Assembly (NCBI RefSeq): GCF_011772445.1
Contig: NZ_WVZN01000047.1
Span: 323,714-362,746 of the forward strand
From: Hydrogenophaga sp.
GTDB taxonomy: Bacteria; Pseudomonadota; Gammaproteobacteria; Burkholderiales; Burkholderiaceae_C
Reading direction: 5' to 3'
DNA length: 39,033 nt
The notes beneath the pieces were generated by a model. The model saw only the letters and a program-made list of their open reading frames with translations, made no database searches and was not told the origin of the DNA. Below are positions 15,828 to 24,072 of the stretch, in pieces. How positions within the stretch are numbered: position 1 is the first letter of the stretch; every line of letters starts with the position of its first letter. The position numbers and the translations under genes are program-made.

Positions 15828-17168
15828 ATGTCCAACGTCTTCAACTTCACCTTCGTCCCGTGGTTCCGTTCGGTCGCGCCGTACATCCACAAACACCGAG
15901 GCAACACCCTGGTGGTGGGCATCGCGGGTGAGGCCATCGCCGCGGGCAAGCTGCAGAACATCGCGCAGGACCTGGCGCTCATCCAGAGCATGGGTGTGAA
16001 GATCGTGCTGGTGCACGGCTTTCGCCCGCAGGTGAACGAGCAGTTGCGCCTCAAGGGCCACGAGGCGAAGTACTCGCACGGCGTGCGCATCACCGACGAG
16101 GTGGCGCTGGACTGCGCGCAGGAAGCCGCCGGCCAGCTGCGCTACGAGATCGAAGCCGCTTTCAGCCAGGGCCTGCCCAACACGCCCATGGCCGGGGCCA
16201 CGGTGCGCATGATTTCGGGCAATTTCATCACCGCGCGGCCCGTGGGCCTGATCGACGGCGTGGACTTCCTGCACTCCGGCCTGGTGCGCAAGGTGGACAC
16301 CGATGGCATTCAGCGTTCGCTGGACATGGGTGCCATGGTGCTGCTCTCGCCCTTCGGCTTCTCACCCACGGGCGAGGCTTTCAACCTCACCATGGAGGAC
16401 GTGGCCACCTCCATCGCCGTGGCCCTGCAAGCCGACAAGCTGGTGTTCCTGACCGAGATCCCTGGCATCCGCGTGGACGCCAACGACCCCGACAGCGAGA
16501 TCGACACCGAACTGCCGCTGGCCGACGCCAAGCGCCTGCTGGCCAGCCTGCCCAAACCCGAGCGCCCCACCGACACCGCCTTCTACCTGCAGCACTGCAT
16601 TCGCGCCTGCGAGGGCGGCGTGGAGCGCAGCCACATGGTGCCCTTCGCCGTGGACGGCTCCCTGCTGCTGGAGATCTACACCCACGACGGCATCGGCACC
16701 ATGGTGGTGGACGAGAAGCTGGAGAGCGTGCGCGAGGCGTCGATCGACGACGTCGCCGGCATCGTTGCGCTGATCGAGCCCTACGAAAAGGACGGCACCC
16801 TGGTCAAGCGCGACCGCAACGAGATCGAGCGCGACGCCGGGCTCTACACCATCATCGAGCACGACGGCGTGATCTTCGGCTGCGCCGCGCTCTATCCCTA
16901 CCCCGAGGAACGCACCGGCGAGATGGCCGCGCTCACGGTGTCGGCACAGTCCCAGAGTCAGGGAGACGGCGAGCGCCTGCTCAAGCGCATCGAGGCGCGC
17001 GCGCGGGCCCAGGGTCTGCAGAGCATCTTCGTGCTCACCACGCGCACCATGCACTGGTTCATCAAGCGCGGGTTCGTGCAGGTGAACGCGGACTGGCTGC
17101 CCGAGGCCCGCAAGCGCAAGTACAACTGGGACCGGCGCAGCCAGGTGCTCGTGAAAAAGCTGGGCTGA
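15828..17168 (+). CDS. argA: N-acetylglutamate synthase (bifunctional-fold ArgA)
   Basis: ArgA makes N-acetylglutamate, the first step of arginine synthesis, and is usually feedback-inhibited by arginine. The 446-residue protein has an amino-acid-kinase domain (about residues 15-285; VVGIAGEAIAAGKLQN, VLVHGFRPQ, GATVRMISGN) that binds arginine, followed by a GNAT acetyltransferase domain (about 295-446; AALTVSAQSQSQGDGERLL for acetyl-CoA binding and the terminal KRKYNWDRRSQVLVKKL). This is the classical long form of gamma- and betaproteobacteria. Its stop (TGA, 17166-17168) directly abuts the reversed stop of dsbB (17169-17171), with no terminator between. It is divergent from hrpA. Confidence 0.95.
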   Translation: MSNVFNFTFVPWFRSVAPYIHKHRGNTLVVGIAGEAIAAGKLQNIAQDLALIQSMGVKIVLVHGFRPQVNEQLRLKGHEAKYSHGVRITDEVALDCAQEAAGQLRYEIEAAFSQGLPNTPMAGATVRMISGNFITARPVGLIDGVDFLHSGLVRKVDTDGIQRSLDMGAMVLLSPFGFSPTGEAFNLTMEDVATSIAVALQADKLVFLTEIPGIRVDANDPDSEIDTELPLADAKRLLASLPKPERPTDTAFYLQHCIRACEGGVERSHMVPFAVDGSLLLEIYTHDGIGTMVVDEKLESVREASIDDVAGIVALIEPYEKDGTLVKRDRNEIERDAGLYTIIEHDGVIFGCAALYPYPEERTGEMAALTVSAQSQSQGDGERLLKRIEARARAQGLQSIFVLTTRTMHWFIKRGFVQVNADWLPEARKRKYNWDRRSQVLVKKLG

Positions 17169-17681
17169 TCAGGCGGCGCGGCGGCGCGCCAGCAGCAGCC
17201 ACGCGGCCAGCAGCGCGAAGGCCGCGAACCACAGGAACGACCAGTTCGCGATCGTCAGGCCCAGAAAGGTCCAGTCGATCTTGGAGCAGTCGCCGCTGCC
17301 GCGAAAGATCATGGGAATGGCGCGCCCCAGCGGAAAGGCCTCGATCATCCCGAAGAAGTCGCGCCCGCAGGACAGAATCTCGGGCGGGTTCCATTGCAGC
17401 CAGCTCTGGCGCGCCGCAGTGAAGGCACCGAAAACCGCAAACAGGCCCATGGCCGATACGCCCACCGTGCGCGCCACCGGCGCGCGCAGACAAGCCGCCA
17501 GTCCCGCCAGCACGGCCACCAGGATCAGCGCATAGCGCTGCACGATGCACATGGGGCAAGGCTCCAGCCCCTGCACGTGCTGCAGGTACATGCCGAAGGC
17601 CAGCATCGCCACGCTGACGGCGGCGACAAGGGCGAGCACCAGTCGGGGGCGCTGGCCGGGCAGCGCGAGCAGGCTGTCCAT
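17169..17681 (-). CDS. dsbB: Disulfide bond formation protein B
   Basis: DsbB is the inner-membrane quinone reductase that reoxidises DsbA. The 170-residue protein has four transmembrane helices and both cysteine pairs: CPMC (Cys42/Cys45) in the first periplasmic loop, and Cys105 and Cys132 in the second loop (ILSCGRDFF ... GSGDCSKIDW). All four catalytic cysteines are therefore present. It begins 7 bp after the fpr gene in the same direction, so the two may be co-transcribed. It converges with argA, stop against stop. Nothing is unusual in length or motif. Confidence 0.95.
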   Translation of the reverse strand: MDSLLALPGQRPRLVLALVAAVSVAMLAFGMYLQHVQGLEPCPMCIVQRYALILVAVLAGLAACLRAPVARTVGVSAMGLFAVFGAFTAARQSWLQWNPPEILSCGRDFFGMIEAFPLGRAIPMIFRGSGDCSKIDWTFLGLTIANWSFLWFAAFALLAAWLLLARRRAA

Positions 17682-17688
17682 GCCGCGC

Positions 17689-18459
17689 TCAGCTCACGAA
17701 GGCGCGTTCGATGACGAAGTCACCGGGCGTGGTGGTATTGCCTTCCTTGAAGCCCAGCTTCTCGCACAGGGCCTTGAGGTCGCGCAGCATCTCGGGGCTG
17801 CCGCAGATCATCACGCGGTCCTCGGCGGGGTTGAGCGGCGGAATGCCCAGGTCCTTGGCGACGATGCCGTCGGCCAGCAGTTGCGGAATGCGCCCCTGGT
17901 GCATGAAGGGCTCGCGCGTGACCGTGGGGTAGTACAGCAGCTTCTGCTTGACCATGTCGCCCAGGAACTCGTCCTGCTTGAGTTGCTCGGTGATGAGCTC
18001 GCGGTAGGCCAACTCCTTGACCTGGCGCACGCCGTGGATGAGCACCACTTGCTCGTAGCGCTCGTAGGTTTCCGGGTCGCGGATGATGCTCATGAACGGC
18101 GCCAGGCCGGTGCCGGTGCCCAGCAGGTACAGGCGCTTGGCGGGCAGCAGGTAGTCGATGAGCAGGGTGCCGGTGGGCTTGCGGCCGACGACGATGGAGT
18201 CGCCCGGCTGGATGTGCTGCAGGCGCGAGGTGAGCGGGCCGTCCTGCACCTTGATGCTGAGGAATTCGAGATGCTCGGCCCAGTTGGGGCTGACGATGCT
18301 GTAGGCGCGCAGCAGCGGCTTGCCGTCCACCCGCAGGCCGATCATGGTGAAGTGCCCGTTGGAGAAACGCAGCGAGGTGTCGCGCGTGGTGGTGAAGCTG
18401 AAGAGCCGGTCCGTCCAGTGGTGAACGCTCAGCACGCGCTCTTCGTTGAATGCACTCAT
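17689..18459 (-). CDS. fpr: Ferredoxin--NADP+ reductase, Fpr (bacterial subclass I type)
   Basis: Fpr is a FAD enzyme that passes electrons between NADPH and ferredoxin or flavodoxin, often in oxidative-stress defence and Fe-S repair. The 256-residue length and ending (VIERAFVS) fit the Azotobacter/Pseudomonas Fpr subclass. The FAD motif is RAYSIVSP, the NADP motifs are GTGTGLAPFMSIIRD and MICGSPEML. It is divergent from yggX over a 240-bp region, with a TACAAT -10 element (minus strand, 18500-18495). In E. coli both fpr and yggX belong to the SoxRS regulon; here the shared intergenic region suggests a similar common stress input, which is inferred. A second, unrelated reductase lies at 26819. 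Confidence 0.93.
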   Translation of the reverse strand: MSAFNEERVLSVHHWTDRLFSFTTTRDTSLRFSNGHFTMIGLRVDGKPLLRAYSIVSPNWAEHLEFLSIKVQDGPLTSRLQHIQPGDSIVVGRKPTGTLLIDYLLPAKRLYLLGTGTGLAPFMSIIRDPETYERYEQVVLIHGVRQVKELAYRELITEQLKQDEFLGDMVKQKLLYYPTVTREPFMHQGRIPQLLADGIVAKDLGIPPLNPAEDRVMICGSPEMLRDLKALCEKLGFKEGNTTTPGDFVIERAFVS

Positions 18460-18494
18460 GATGAAAGATGATCCCGGGAGAAAGACGGGTCGTT

Positions 18495-18500
18495 ATTGTA
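18495..18500 (-). promoter_or_regulatory. Candidate -10 box for fpr
   Basis: TACAAT on the minus strand lies 35 bp before the fpr ATG. No good -35 hexamer is found at 16-18 bp, which would fit an activator-dependent promoter. Only the hexamer itself is seen. Confidence 0.4.
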
Positions 18501-18639
18501 GAAAGTGGCGCGGTGGCGGCGACGTGGCCTGACCCTGACGGGATTGAGGCCGATCAAAGATTGCTACAGTGCGGGCCTCGCGATGGCCCATGGCCGCGGC
18601 GCGCATCTTGCCGCAGCGGCGCGTGAAACCGAACGAATC

Positions 18640-18678
18640 GTTTATTCCATCCGATATAACTCCCTCGCATAACGAGGG
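18640..18678 (+). promoter_or_regulatory. Candidate promoter and operator or 5'-UTR hairpin of yggX
   Basis: This is the AT-rich patch of the 240-bp fpr-yggX gap. It contains TTTATTCCAT, a -10-like TATAAC (18655-18660) and directly after it the inverted repeat CCCTCG (18662-18667), CATAA, CGAGGG (18673-18678). The repeat lies at or just after the expected transcription start, 22 bp before the yggX ATG, so it could be an operator or an mRNA hairpin. It does not match a SoxR box that I recognise. Confidence 0.4.
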
Positions 18679-18699
18679 GCCCACGACAAGGACTCACCG

Positions 18700-18975
18700 A
18701 TGGCACGAATGGTTCAATGCATCAAGCTCGGCAAGGAAGCCGAAGGCCTGGACTTCCCCCCCTACCCGGGCGAACTGGGCAAGAAAATCTACGAGAACGT
18801 GAGCAAGGAGGCCTGGGCCGCCTGGCTCAAGCAGCAGACCATGCTGCTCAACGAGAACCGCCTCAACATGGCCGACGCACGTGCGCGCCAGTACCTGGCG
18901 CGGCAGATGGAGAAGCACTTCTTCGGCGAAGGCGCCGACCAGGCGGCAGGGTACGTGCCGCCCAGCGCGTCCTGA
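18700..18975 (+). CDS. yggX: Fe(II)-trafficking / oxidative damage protection protein
   Basis: YggX is a small cytosolic protein that helps protect Fe-S clusters from oxidation and is proposed to handle ferrous iron. The 91-residue product shows the family pattern: [20 protein letters not shown] (with the conserved cysteine, Cys7), [16 protein letters not shown], and [12 protein letters not shown]. The ending GYVPPSAS is typical. It is read divergently from fpr and is followed by a strong terminator, so it is probably a single-gene transcript. Its pairing with fpr suggests an oxidative-stress or iron function. Confidence 0.95.
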   Translation: MARMVQCIKLGKEAEGLDFPPYPGELGKKIYENVSKEAWAAWLKQQTMLLNENRLNMADARARQYLARQMEKHFFGEGADQAAGYVPPSAS

Positions 18976-18997
18976 TGCCCGCCCTTCCGGCACCCGC

Positions 18998-19021
18998 AGG
19001 CCCGCCGCGCGCGGGCCTTTT
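18998..19021 (+). terminator. Rho-independent terminator after yggX
   Basis: AGGCCCGC (18998-19005), loop CGCGC, GCGGGCCT (19011-19018) and then a T-run to 19021. It is an 8-bp GC-rich stem with a T-tail, and it ends 16 bp before the next gene's ATG. Confidence 0.85.
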
Positions 19022-19036
19022 GCTGTCCGACAGCCC

Positions 19037-20146
19037 ATGGACACCGCCCGCCACGCGCTGGTGATCGGCGCCGGCCTGGCGGGCGCCGCGGTCACGGCCG
19101 CGCTGTGCCGGCGCGGCTGGCGTGTCGCGCTGCTGGACGCTGCACCGGGGCCGGCCATGGCGGCCTCGGCCCTGCCGGTCGGCGTGCTGAGCCCGCACCT
19201 CACGCGCCAGCCCACGCCGATGTCCCGCCTGACGGCTCTGGGCGTGCCCGTCACCCGCGCCGAACTGGAGCGCCTGGTGCCCCCGGGCGCGGGCTGGATG
19301 CCCGTGGAGGTGGACAACCGGGGCGCCCATGCGCCGGGGCGCCAGGCCGCCGCGCTGGTGCGGCCAGGTGCCTTGGTGCGGGCCTGGCTGGCCGAGGCGG
19401 ATGAGCGGCTGCAGGCGCACTGGAGCGCCAGCGTGGCCACGCTGGGCCGCGAGCAGGGGCAATGGCTGGCGCGCAATGCAGCGGGAGAGCCGCTGGCCCG
19501 CGCGCCACACGCCGTGATCGCGGCGGCCCTGGGCGCACGCCATCTGGCGCCCGAGGCCGCCGGCCCCTGGCCTCTCGGCCCGGTGCTGGGCCAGATGAGC
19601 CTGGCCGCACTCGACGGCGCCCCCCTGGCCGAGCGACCGCAGCGCGACGACGGCGTCTTCGTGCCCGAGTACCGCGACAGCGGGCTCGCGCCGCAGTGGC
19701 CCTCGGCGATCTGGGCCATGGGGTCCACCTACGCGCGCGGCCAGACCGACACCGCCCTGAACGACGCGGCGCACCGCGACAACGCGGCCCGGCTGCGCGA
19801 CCTGGTGCCCGCCGCCGCCGACCGGCTCGACGGCCTGCTGGCCGACGGCCGCCTGCTCGGCTGGGCGGGGGTACGCTGCGCCTCGATGGACCGCCTGCCG
19901 CTGGTGGGCGCCGCGCCCGACCCGCTGTCCTCGGCCGTGCGCCAGCGCGCGGTGGCCGCCGTGCCGCGACTGCCAGGCCTGTGGCTGTTGAGCGCACTGG
20001 GCTCGCGCGGGCTCTCGCTGGCGGCGGCCTGCGGCCAGTGGCTGGCCGCCGAGATGGAGGGGGAAACGCCGGCGCTCGACGCCGACCTTCGCGCCGCGAT
20101 CGATCCGGCGCGCTTTGCCTGGCGGCGCGCGCGGCGCGGGCCCTGA
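19037..20146 (+). CDS. FAD-dependent oxidoreductase, MnmC C-terminal-domain-like
   Basis: This is a 369-residue DAO-family FAD protein. The Rossmann motif is VIGAGLAGAAVTAALCRRGW at residues 9-28. Later stretches, WAGVRCASMDRLPLVGA and LSALGSRGLSLAAACGQWLA, closely match the C-terminal half of MnmC, which turns cmnm5(s2)U34 of tRNA into nm5(s2)U34. Full MnmC has an additional N-terminal methyltransferase domain of about 240 residues, which is absent here. The protein may be a stand-alone oxidase half or a paralogue with another substrate. The ATG at 19037 is in frame with a longer open frame that begins inside yggX; the terminator between them supports the later start. It converges with the receiver-like gene, 1 bp between stops. 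Confidence 0.75.
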   Translation: MDTARHALVIGAGLAGAAVTAALCRRGWRVALLDAAPGPAMAASALPVGVLSPHLTRQPTPMSRLTALGVPVTRAELERLVPPGAGWMPVEVDNRGAHAPGRQAAALVRPGALVRAWLAEADERLQAHWSASVATLGREQGQWLARNAAGEPLARAPHAVIAAALGARHLAPEAAGPWPLGPVLGQMSLAALDGAPLAERPQRDDGVFVPEYRDSGLAPQWPSAIWAMGSTYARGQTDTALNDAAHRDNAARLRDLVPAAADRLDGLLADGRLLGWAGVRCASMDRLPLVGAAPDPLSSAVRQRAVAAVPRLPGLWLLSALGSRGLSLAAACGQWLAAEMEGETPALDADLRAAIDPARFAWRRARRGP

Positions 20147-20147
20147 A

Positions 20148-20939
20148 TCAGAGCATTTCGAGGTAGCGCGAGATGGCCGGCGGCTGCAGGGGCCGCGCCA
20201 GCAGGCCCGAAATGCCGAGCCGCCTGGTGTGTACCCGCACGCGCCGGCGGTGCCACCAGCCCGCGAACGGCCCCGCGTGCTCGGTGGTGGCCAAGGTCAT
20301 GGCCTGGGGGTAGCGCTCGCGAAAGAGCTGCATCAGGCCCCAGGCGTCGATGTGGTGGTCGTCGAGGTTGAACACCCCGCACAGGTAGTGGTGCTGGGCC
20401 ATGCACTCGGCCGCGCGCTCGGTGCTGGGCGCCTCGTCGATGAAGGACACCGCGGCGTGCGCGAGCCGCTCGCGCAGGCAGCCCGATTCCTGCCCGGCAA
20501 TGCCCACCACCAGCGCCCGGCGCACCTCGGCCGAGGGGAATTCGCCCACGTCGATCTCCAGGGGTGCGGGCAGTGACACGTCCAGGTCCAGGAAGCCGGA
20601 ATCGCTCTGGGTGGCGGCAAAGGAGGCGTCCAGGTCGTGCAAGAGGCCGGCCCAGGCGATGGGCCGCGTCACCACCCGCCAGGCGTGCTCGGGCGCGTGC
20701 TCGCCCACCCAGATCAGCCGCTGGCCCGGTCGGGGCTCGCGTGCCTGCACGAGCACCGCCTCGGCGCAATCGCCGTCCACCAGCAGCACCGGTGGCACCT
20801 CTTCGAGCATGCCCGAAGCCGGCCGCCAGGGGCCGTAGGACACCTCGCGCTCGCGCGAGAGACGGAAAACGGTGTTCAGGGCGTGGCGCTCCACATCGGA
20901 GAACCCGATCACCTGAATACGGACGTCAACGCTCCTCAT
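20148..20939 (-). CDS. Protein with degenerate response-regulator receiver-like domains
   Basis: I do not recognise this 263-residue protein as a named family. Its second half (from about residue 135, ALVVGIAGQESG) reads like a receiver domain: GVFNLDDHHIDAWGLMQLF fits the phospho-site strand and following helix, and LLARPLQPPAI fits the KPl block near the end. The phospho-accepting Asp is replaced by Asn, the usual MP by DH, and the conserved Lys by Arg, so it is unlikely to be phosphorylated. The first half (PVLLVDGDCAEAV, QRLIWVGEHAP, TRPIAWAGLL) may be another reduced receiver-like unit. No DNA-binding domain is seen. It is divergent from cysI across 186 bp, but any link to sulfur control is only positional. 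Confidence 0.6.
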   Translation of the reverse strand: MRSVDVRIQVIGFSDVERHALNTVFRLSREREVSYGPWRPASGMLEEVPPVLLVDGDCAEAVLVQAREPRPGQRLIWVGEHAPEHAWRVVTRPIAWAGLLHDLDASFAATQSDSGFLDLDVSLPAPLEIDVGEFPSAEVRRALVVGIAGQESGCLRERLAHAAVSFIDEAPSTERAAECMAQHHYLCGVFNLDDHHIDAWGLMQLFRERYPQAMTLATTEHAGPFAGWWHRRRVRVHTRRLGISGLLARPLQPPAISRYLEML

Positions 20940-20989
20940 GTTGGGGGATGTTACTTCGGTCTGGCTGTGGTAATGGCACCGCCCATAGC

Positions 20990-21070
20990 CTGCGGGCATT
21001 TCCATATTTCGAATCGATATACAGGCATGAAAAAAATGTAGTTCGTCGAATAAAGAAGGCTTTCTACAGT
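20990..21070 (+). promoter_or_regulatory. Candidate activator-dependent promoter region of the cys operon
   Basis: This strip is strikingly AT-rich for the window (CATATTTCGAATCGATATAC at 21003-21022, then AAAAAAATG and GAATAAAGAAGG). A possible promoter is TTCGTC (21042-21047), 17 bp, TACAGT (21065-21070), which puts the start about 50 bp before cysI. The poor -35 and the AT-rich upstream block fit a CysB-activated promoter. I cannot define a CysB site from sequence alone. Confidence 0.4.
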
Positions 21071-21125
21071 GCGGCCCATCCCCACGACCTTGCCGACCGC
21101 CCGACGCGGTCCCACGGCCCATTCC

Positions 21126-22925
21126 ATGTACCGCCACGACGCCTTCGACCGCCAATTCGTGCAACAGCGCGCCGCCCAGTACCGCGACCAGCTGGAACGC
21201 TGGCAGGCCGGCACGCTCTCCGACGACGCCTTCAAGCCCCTTCGCCTGCAGAACGGCTGGTACATCCAGCGCTTCGCGCCCATGCTGCGCGTGGCCGTGC
21301 CCTACGGCGAGATCAACAGCGCCCAGTTGCGTGTGCTGGCCCGGGTTGCGCGCGAGTTCGACCACAAGGAAGACAACGACATCTCCAAGGCCAACGCGGC
21401 GCTGTCCGATGTGCCCAGCCTGCCCGATCGCACCGCGCACTTCACCACGCGCACCAATGTGCAGTTCAACTGGATTCCACTGGCCCGCTCGGCCGACGTG
21501 ATGGACCTGCTGGCGAGCGTGGGCCTGCACGGCATCCAGACCAGCGGCAACTGCATCCGCAACACCACCACCGATTCGCTCGCCGGCATCGCGGTGGACG
21601 AGGTCGCCGACCCCCGGCCCTTCGCCGAAATCCTGCGCCAGTGGAGCACCCTGCACCACGAGTTCGCCTTCCTGCCGCGCAAGTTCAAGGTGGCCATCAC
21701 GGGCGCCCGCGAGGACCGCGCCGCCACGCCCTGGCACGACGTGGGCCTGCGCCTGCTGCGCAATGTCGATGGCGAGCTGGGCTTTCAGGTGCGCGTGGGC
21801 GGTGGCATGGGCCGCACGCCCCTCATCGGCGCGGTGCTGCGCGAGTTCCTTCCCTGGGACCAGATGCTCAACTACCTGGAAGCGGTGGTGCGCGCCTACA
21901 ACCGCTTCGGCCGGCGCGACAACATGTACAAAGCGCGCATCAAGATCATCGTGAAGGCCGAGGGCCAGGCCTTCACCGACCAGGTCGAGGCCGAGTACCG
22001 CGACATCATCGAGATCGACGGCGCGCCGCACACCATCACCCAGGCCGAGCTCGACCGCGTGAGCGCCTTTTTTGCGCCGCCCGAACTCTCCTGCGACCGC
22101 AAGAGCGCCGACGCCAAGATCGCCCACATCCTGAAGGCCGCGGCCGAGGACGACCTGGAATTCAGCCGCTGGCTCACGCGCAACGTGGCGCCGCACAAGA
22201 ACCCCGACCTGCGCGCGGTCACGCTGTCCTTCAAGCGCGTGGGCCAGGCGCCCGGCGACGCCACGGCCGAGCAACTCGAGCGCGCGGCCGACCTGGCCGA
22301 CCGCTTCTCCGGCGGCGAGGCGCGCGTGACGCACACCCAGAACCTGCTGCTGCCCTGGGTGCGCTGCGACCAATTGCCCGAGCTGTGGCGCGAGGCGCGC
22401 CGCCTGGGCCTGGCCCGGCCCAACATCGGCCTGCTGACCGACATGATCGCCTGCCCCGGCGGCGACTTCTGCGACCTCGCCAACGCACGCTCGCTGCCCA
22501 TCGCGCAGGCCGTGCTCTCGCGCTACACCGACCTCGACGAGCTGCACGACCTCGGCGAGATCGACCTGCACATGAGCGGCTGCATCAACAGCTGCGGCCA
22601 CCACCACAGCGGGCACATCGGCGTCCTCGGCGTCGACAAGGACGGTCAGGAGTGGTACCAGATCACGCTGGGCGGCTCCGACGGCAAGCGCCTGTCGGGC
22701 GAGGCCACGCCGGGCAAGGTGATCGGCCCGTCCTTCGCCGCCAACGAAGTGCCCGAGGTCATCGAAGCCCTGCTCAGCACGTACCGCGACCAGCGCGAAT
22801 CCGGCGAGCCCTTCATCCGCACGCTGCGCCGCGTCGGCATTGATCCGTTCAAGCTGGCCGCCAATGCCGTGCGCAGCACGACGGCGCGGCCCAACCACAC
22901 GGCCGGCGACGCCGCCACCGCCTGA
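21126..22925 (+). CDS. cysI: Assimilatory sulfite reductase hemoprotein subunit
   Basis: CysI reduces sulfite to sulfide with a siroheme-[4Fe-4S] centre. The 599-residue protein has two ferredoxin-like halves and two siroheme-binding halves. The cluster cysteines are Cys443 and Cys449 (CPGGDFC) and Cys486 and Cys490 (SGCINSCGHHH). Siroheme-binding basic residues occur in FTTRTNVQFNW and GNCIRNTTTDS. I chose the ATG at 21126 (MYRHDAF) as the first start consistent with the family; the frame is open to 21069. It leads the operon with DUF934, cysH, cysD and cysN. No flavoprotein CysJ gene is present, so the electrons likely come from ferredoxin or another donor. Confidence 0.93.
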   Translation: MYRHDAFDRQFVQQRAAQYRDQLERWQAGTLSDDAFKPLRLQNGWYIQRFAPMLRVAVPYGEINSAQLRVLARVAREFDHKEDNDISKANAALSDVPSLPDRTAHFTTRTNVQFNWIPLARSADVMDLLASVGLHGIQTSGNCIRNTTTDSLAGIAVDEVADPRPFAEILRQWSTLHHEFAFLPRKFKVAITGAREDRAATPWHDVGLRLLRNVDGELGFQVRVGGGMGRTPLIGAVLREFLPWDQMLNYLEAVVRAYNRFGRRDNMYKARIKIIVKAEGQAFTDQVEAEYRDIIEIDGAPHTITQAELDRVSAFFAPPELSCDRKSADAKIAHILKAAAEDDLEFSRWLTRNVAPHKNPDLRAVTLSFKRVGQAPGDATAEQLERAADLADRFSGGEARVTHTQNLLLPWVRCDQLPELWREARRLGLARPNIGLLTDMIACPGGDFCDLANARSLPIAQAVLSRYTDLDELHDLGEIDLHMSGCINSCGHHHSGHIGVLGVDKDGQEWYQITLGGSDGKRLSGEATPGKVIGPSFAANEVPEVIEALLSTYRDQRESGEPFIRTLRRVGIDPFKLAANAVRSTTARPNHTAGDAATA

Positions 22926-22939
22926 GCCAGGAGCCGACG

Positions 22940-23338
22940 ATGAGCATCCAGTTGTTCCGCGCCGACACCTTCAGCGCCCCCGAGGCCGAGGCCGAGCGCC
23001 TCGTGATCGCCAACACCGACGACCCGCGTGAGGCCGACCTGGCCGGCGTGCGCGTGGTCGAACTGCAGTTCCCCAGGTTCAGCGACGGCCGCGCCTTCAG
23101 CCAGGCCTTCCTGCTGCGCCGCCGCCTGGGCTACACGGGCGAGATCCGCGCCACCGGCGACGTTTTGATCGACCAGGTGCTGCAGATGCAGCGCAGCGGC
23201 TTCACGCAGGCCGTGCTGAAGGACGACCAGGACCTGGCGCACGCCGAGCGGCTGCTGGCGCACTACAACGGCTTCTACCAGGGCGACGCGGTGCACACGC
23301 GCCCTCGCTTCGCCGACGCCTCAGGGGCTCCAGCATGA
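22940..23338 (+). CDS. DUF934 protein, sulfite-reductase companion
   Basis: This 132-residue soluble protein belongs to DUF934, which is nearly always found next to cysI in alpha- and betaproteobacteria. Its biochemical function is not established. Typical stretches are VVELQFPRFSDGRAFSQAFLLR (residues 39-60, shown here by its core FPRFSDGRAFSQA) and GDVLIDQVLQMQRSGF. It has no cysteines and no metal motif, so it is not itself an Fe-S electron carrier. It starts 14 bp after cysI and overlaps cysH by ATGA (23335-23338). A role as a small partner or stability factor of CysI is inferred from this placement. Confidence 0.88.
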   Translation: MSIQLFRADTFSAPEAEAERLVIANTDDPREADLAGVRVVELQFPRFSDGRAFSQAFLLRRRLGYTGEIRATGDVLIDQVLQMQRSGFTQAVLKDDQDLAHAERLLAHYNGFYQGDAVHTRPRFADASGAPA

Positions 23339-24072
23339 GCGCCATCGACCTCTACGATCGCCCCTCGCCCGACTTCGACGCCAAGGTCGAACGCGCCATC
23401 GCCCTGCTGCGCGAACAGGCCGCCGCGCACCCTCGGCTCACCCAGGCCTCCAGCCTGGGCGTCGAGGACATGGTGGTCACGCACCTCATTCACCTCGCCG
23501 GCATCGAGGCCAGCGTCTTCGTGCTGGAAACCGGCAAGCTGCACGCCGAAACCCTGGCCGTCATCCCGAAGATCGAGCAGCGCTATTCCACCAGCGTGCG
23601 CGTGTTCCGACCAAAACACGAATCCGTGGTGCACTTCGTGCGCCACAACGGCGAGGACGCCATGTACCGCAGCATCGAGCTGCGCAAGGCCTGCTGCGAC
23701 ATCCGCAAGATGGAGCCGCTGGCGCGCGCCCTGGCCGACCACGACGGCTGGATCACCGGCCTGCGGCGCGAGCAGTCGAACGCCCGCGCCGAGGTGGCCG
23801 AGGTGGTGCAGGAACCCGCGCGCGTGAAGATCAGCCCCCTGGTGGACTGGACCTGGGGCGACGTGTGGCATTTCATCGCGCTGCACGGCCTGGACTACAA
23901 CGAACTGCACGACCGCTTCTTCCCCAGCATCGGCTGCGAACCCTGCACCCGCGCCATCAGCGTGGGTGAGGACTTCCGCGCCGGCCGCTGGTGGTGGGAG
24001 CAGGAAAGCGCCAAGGAATGCGGGCTGCACGTGCAGTCCGCCGTCTCGTCTCTCGATCGGACCCCCGCATGA
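23335..24072 (+). CDS. cysH: Adenylyl-sulfate (APS) reductase, [4Fe-4S] type
   Basis: This 245-residue reductase turns activated sulfate into sulfite using thioredoxin or a similar donor. It carries the CC...CxxC set (Cys120, Cys121, Cys201, Cys204) that binds a [4Fe-4S] cluster, and the catalytic ECGLH cysteine (Cys229). This marks the APS-using type (as in Pseudomonas and plants) rather than the cluster-free PAPS reductase of E. coli. The nucleotide-binding stretch is SSLGVEDMVVTHL. That fits the absence of a cysC kinase here: CysDN product can be used directly. Start and stop overlap the neighbours (ATGA at 23335 and at 24069), so translation is coupled with DUF934 and cysD. Confidence 0.93.
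   Translation: MSAIDLYDRPSPDFDAKVERAIALLREQAAAHPRLTQASSLGVEDMVVTHLIHLAGIEASVFVLETGKLHAETLAVIPKIEQRYSTSVRVFRPKHESVVHFVRHNGEDAMYRSIELRKACCDIRKMEPLARALADHDGWITGLRREQSNARAEVAEVVQEPARVKISPLVDWTWGDVWHFIALHGLDYNELHDRFFPSIGCEPCTRAISVGEDFRAGRWWWEQESAKECGLHVQSAVSSLDRTPA

Noticed and set aside
13160..15931. Plus-strand ORF of 923 codons opposite hrpA
   Set aside because: It is the antisense frame of a well-conserved helicase, with composition typical of such shadows (Val/Ala/Gly/His-rich) and no motif.
18493..18684. 63-codon minus ORF in the fpr-yggX gap
   Set aside because: There is no Shine-Dalgarno and no recognisable family, and it lies over the likely promoters; chance frame.
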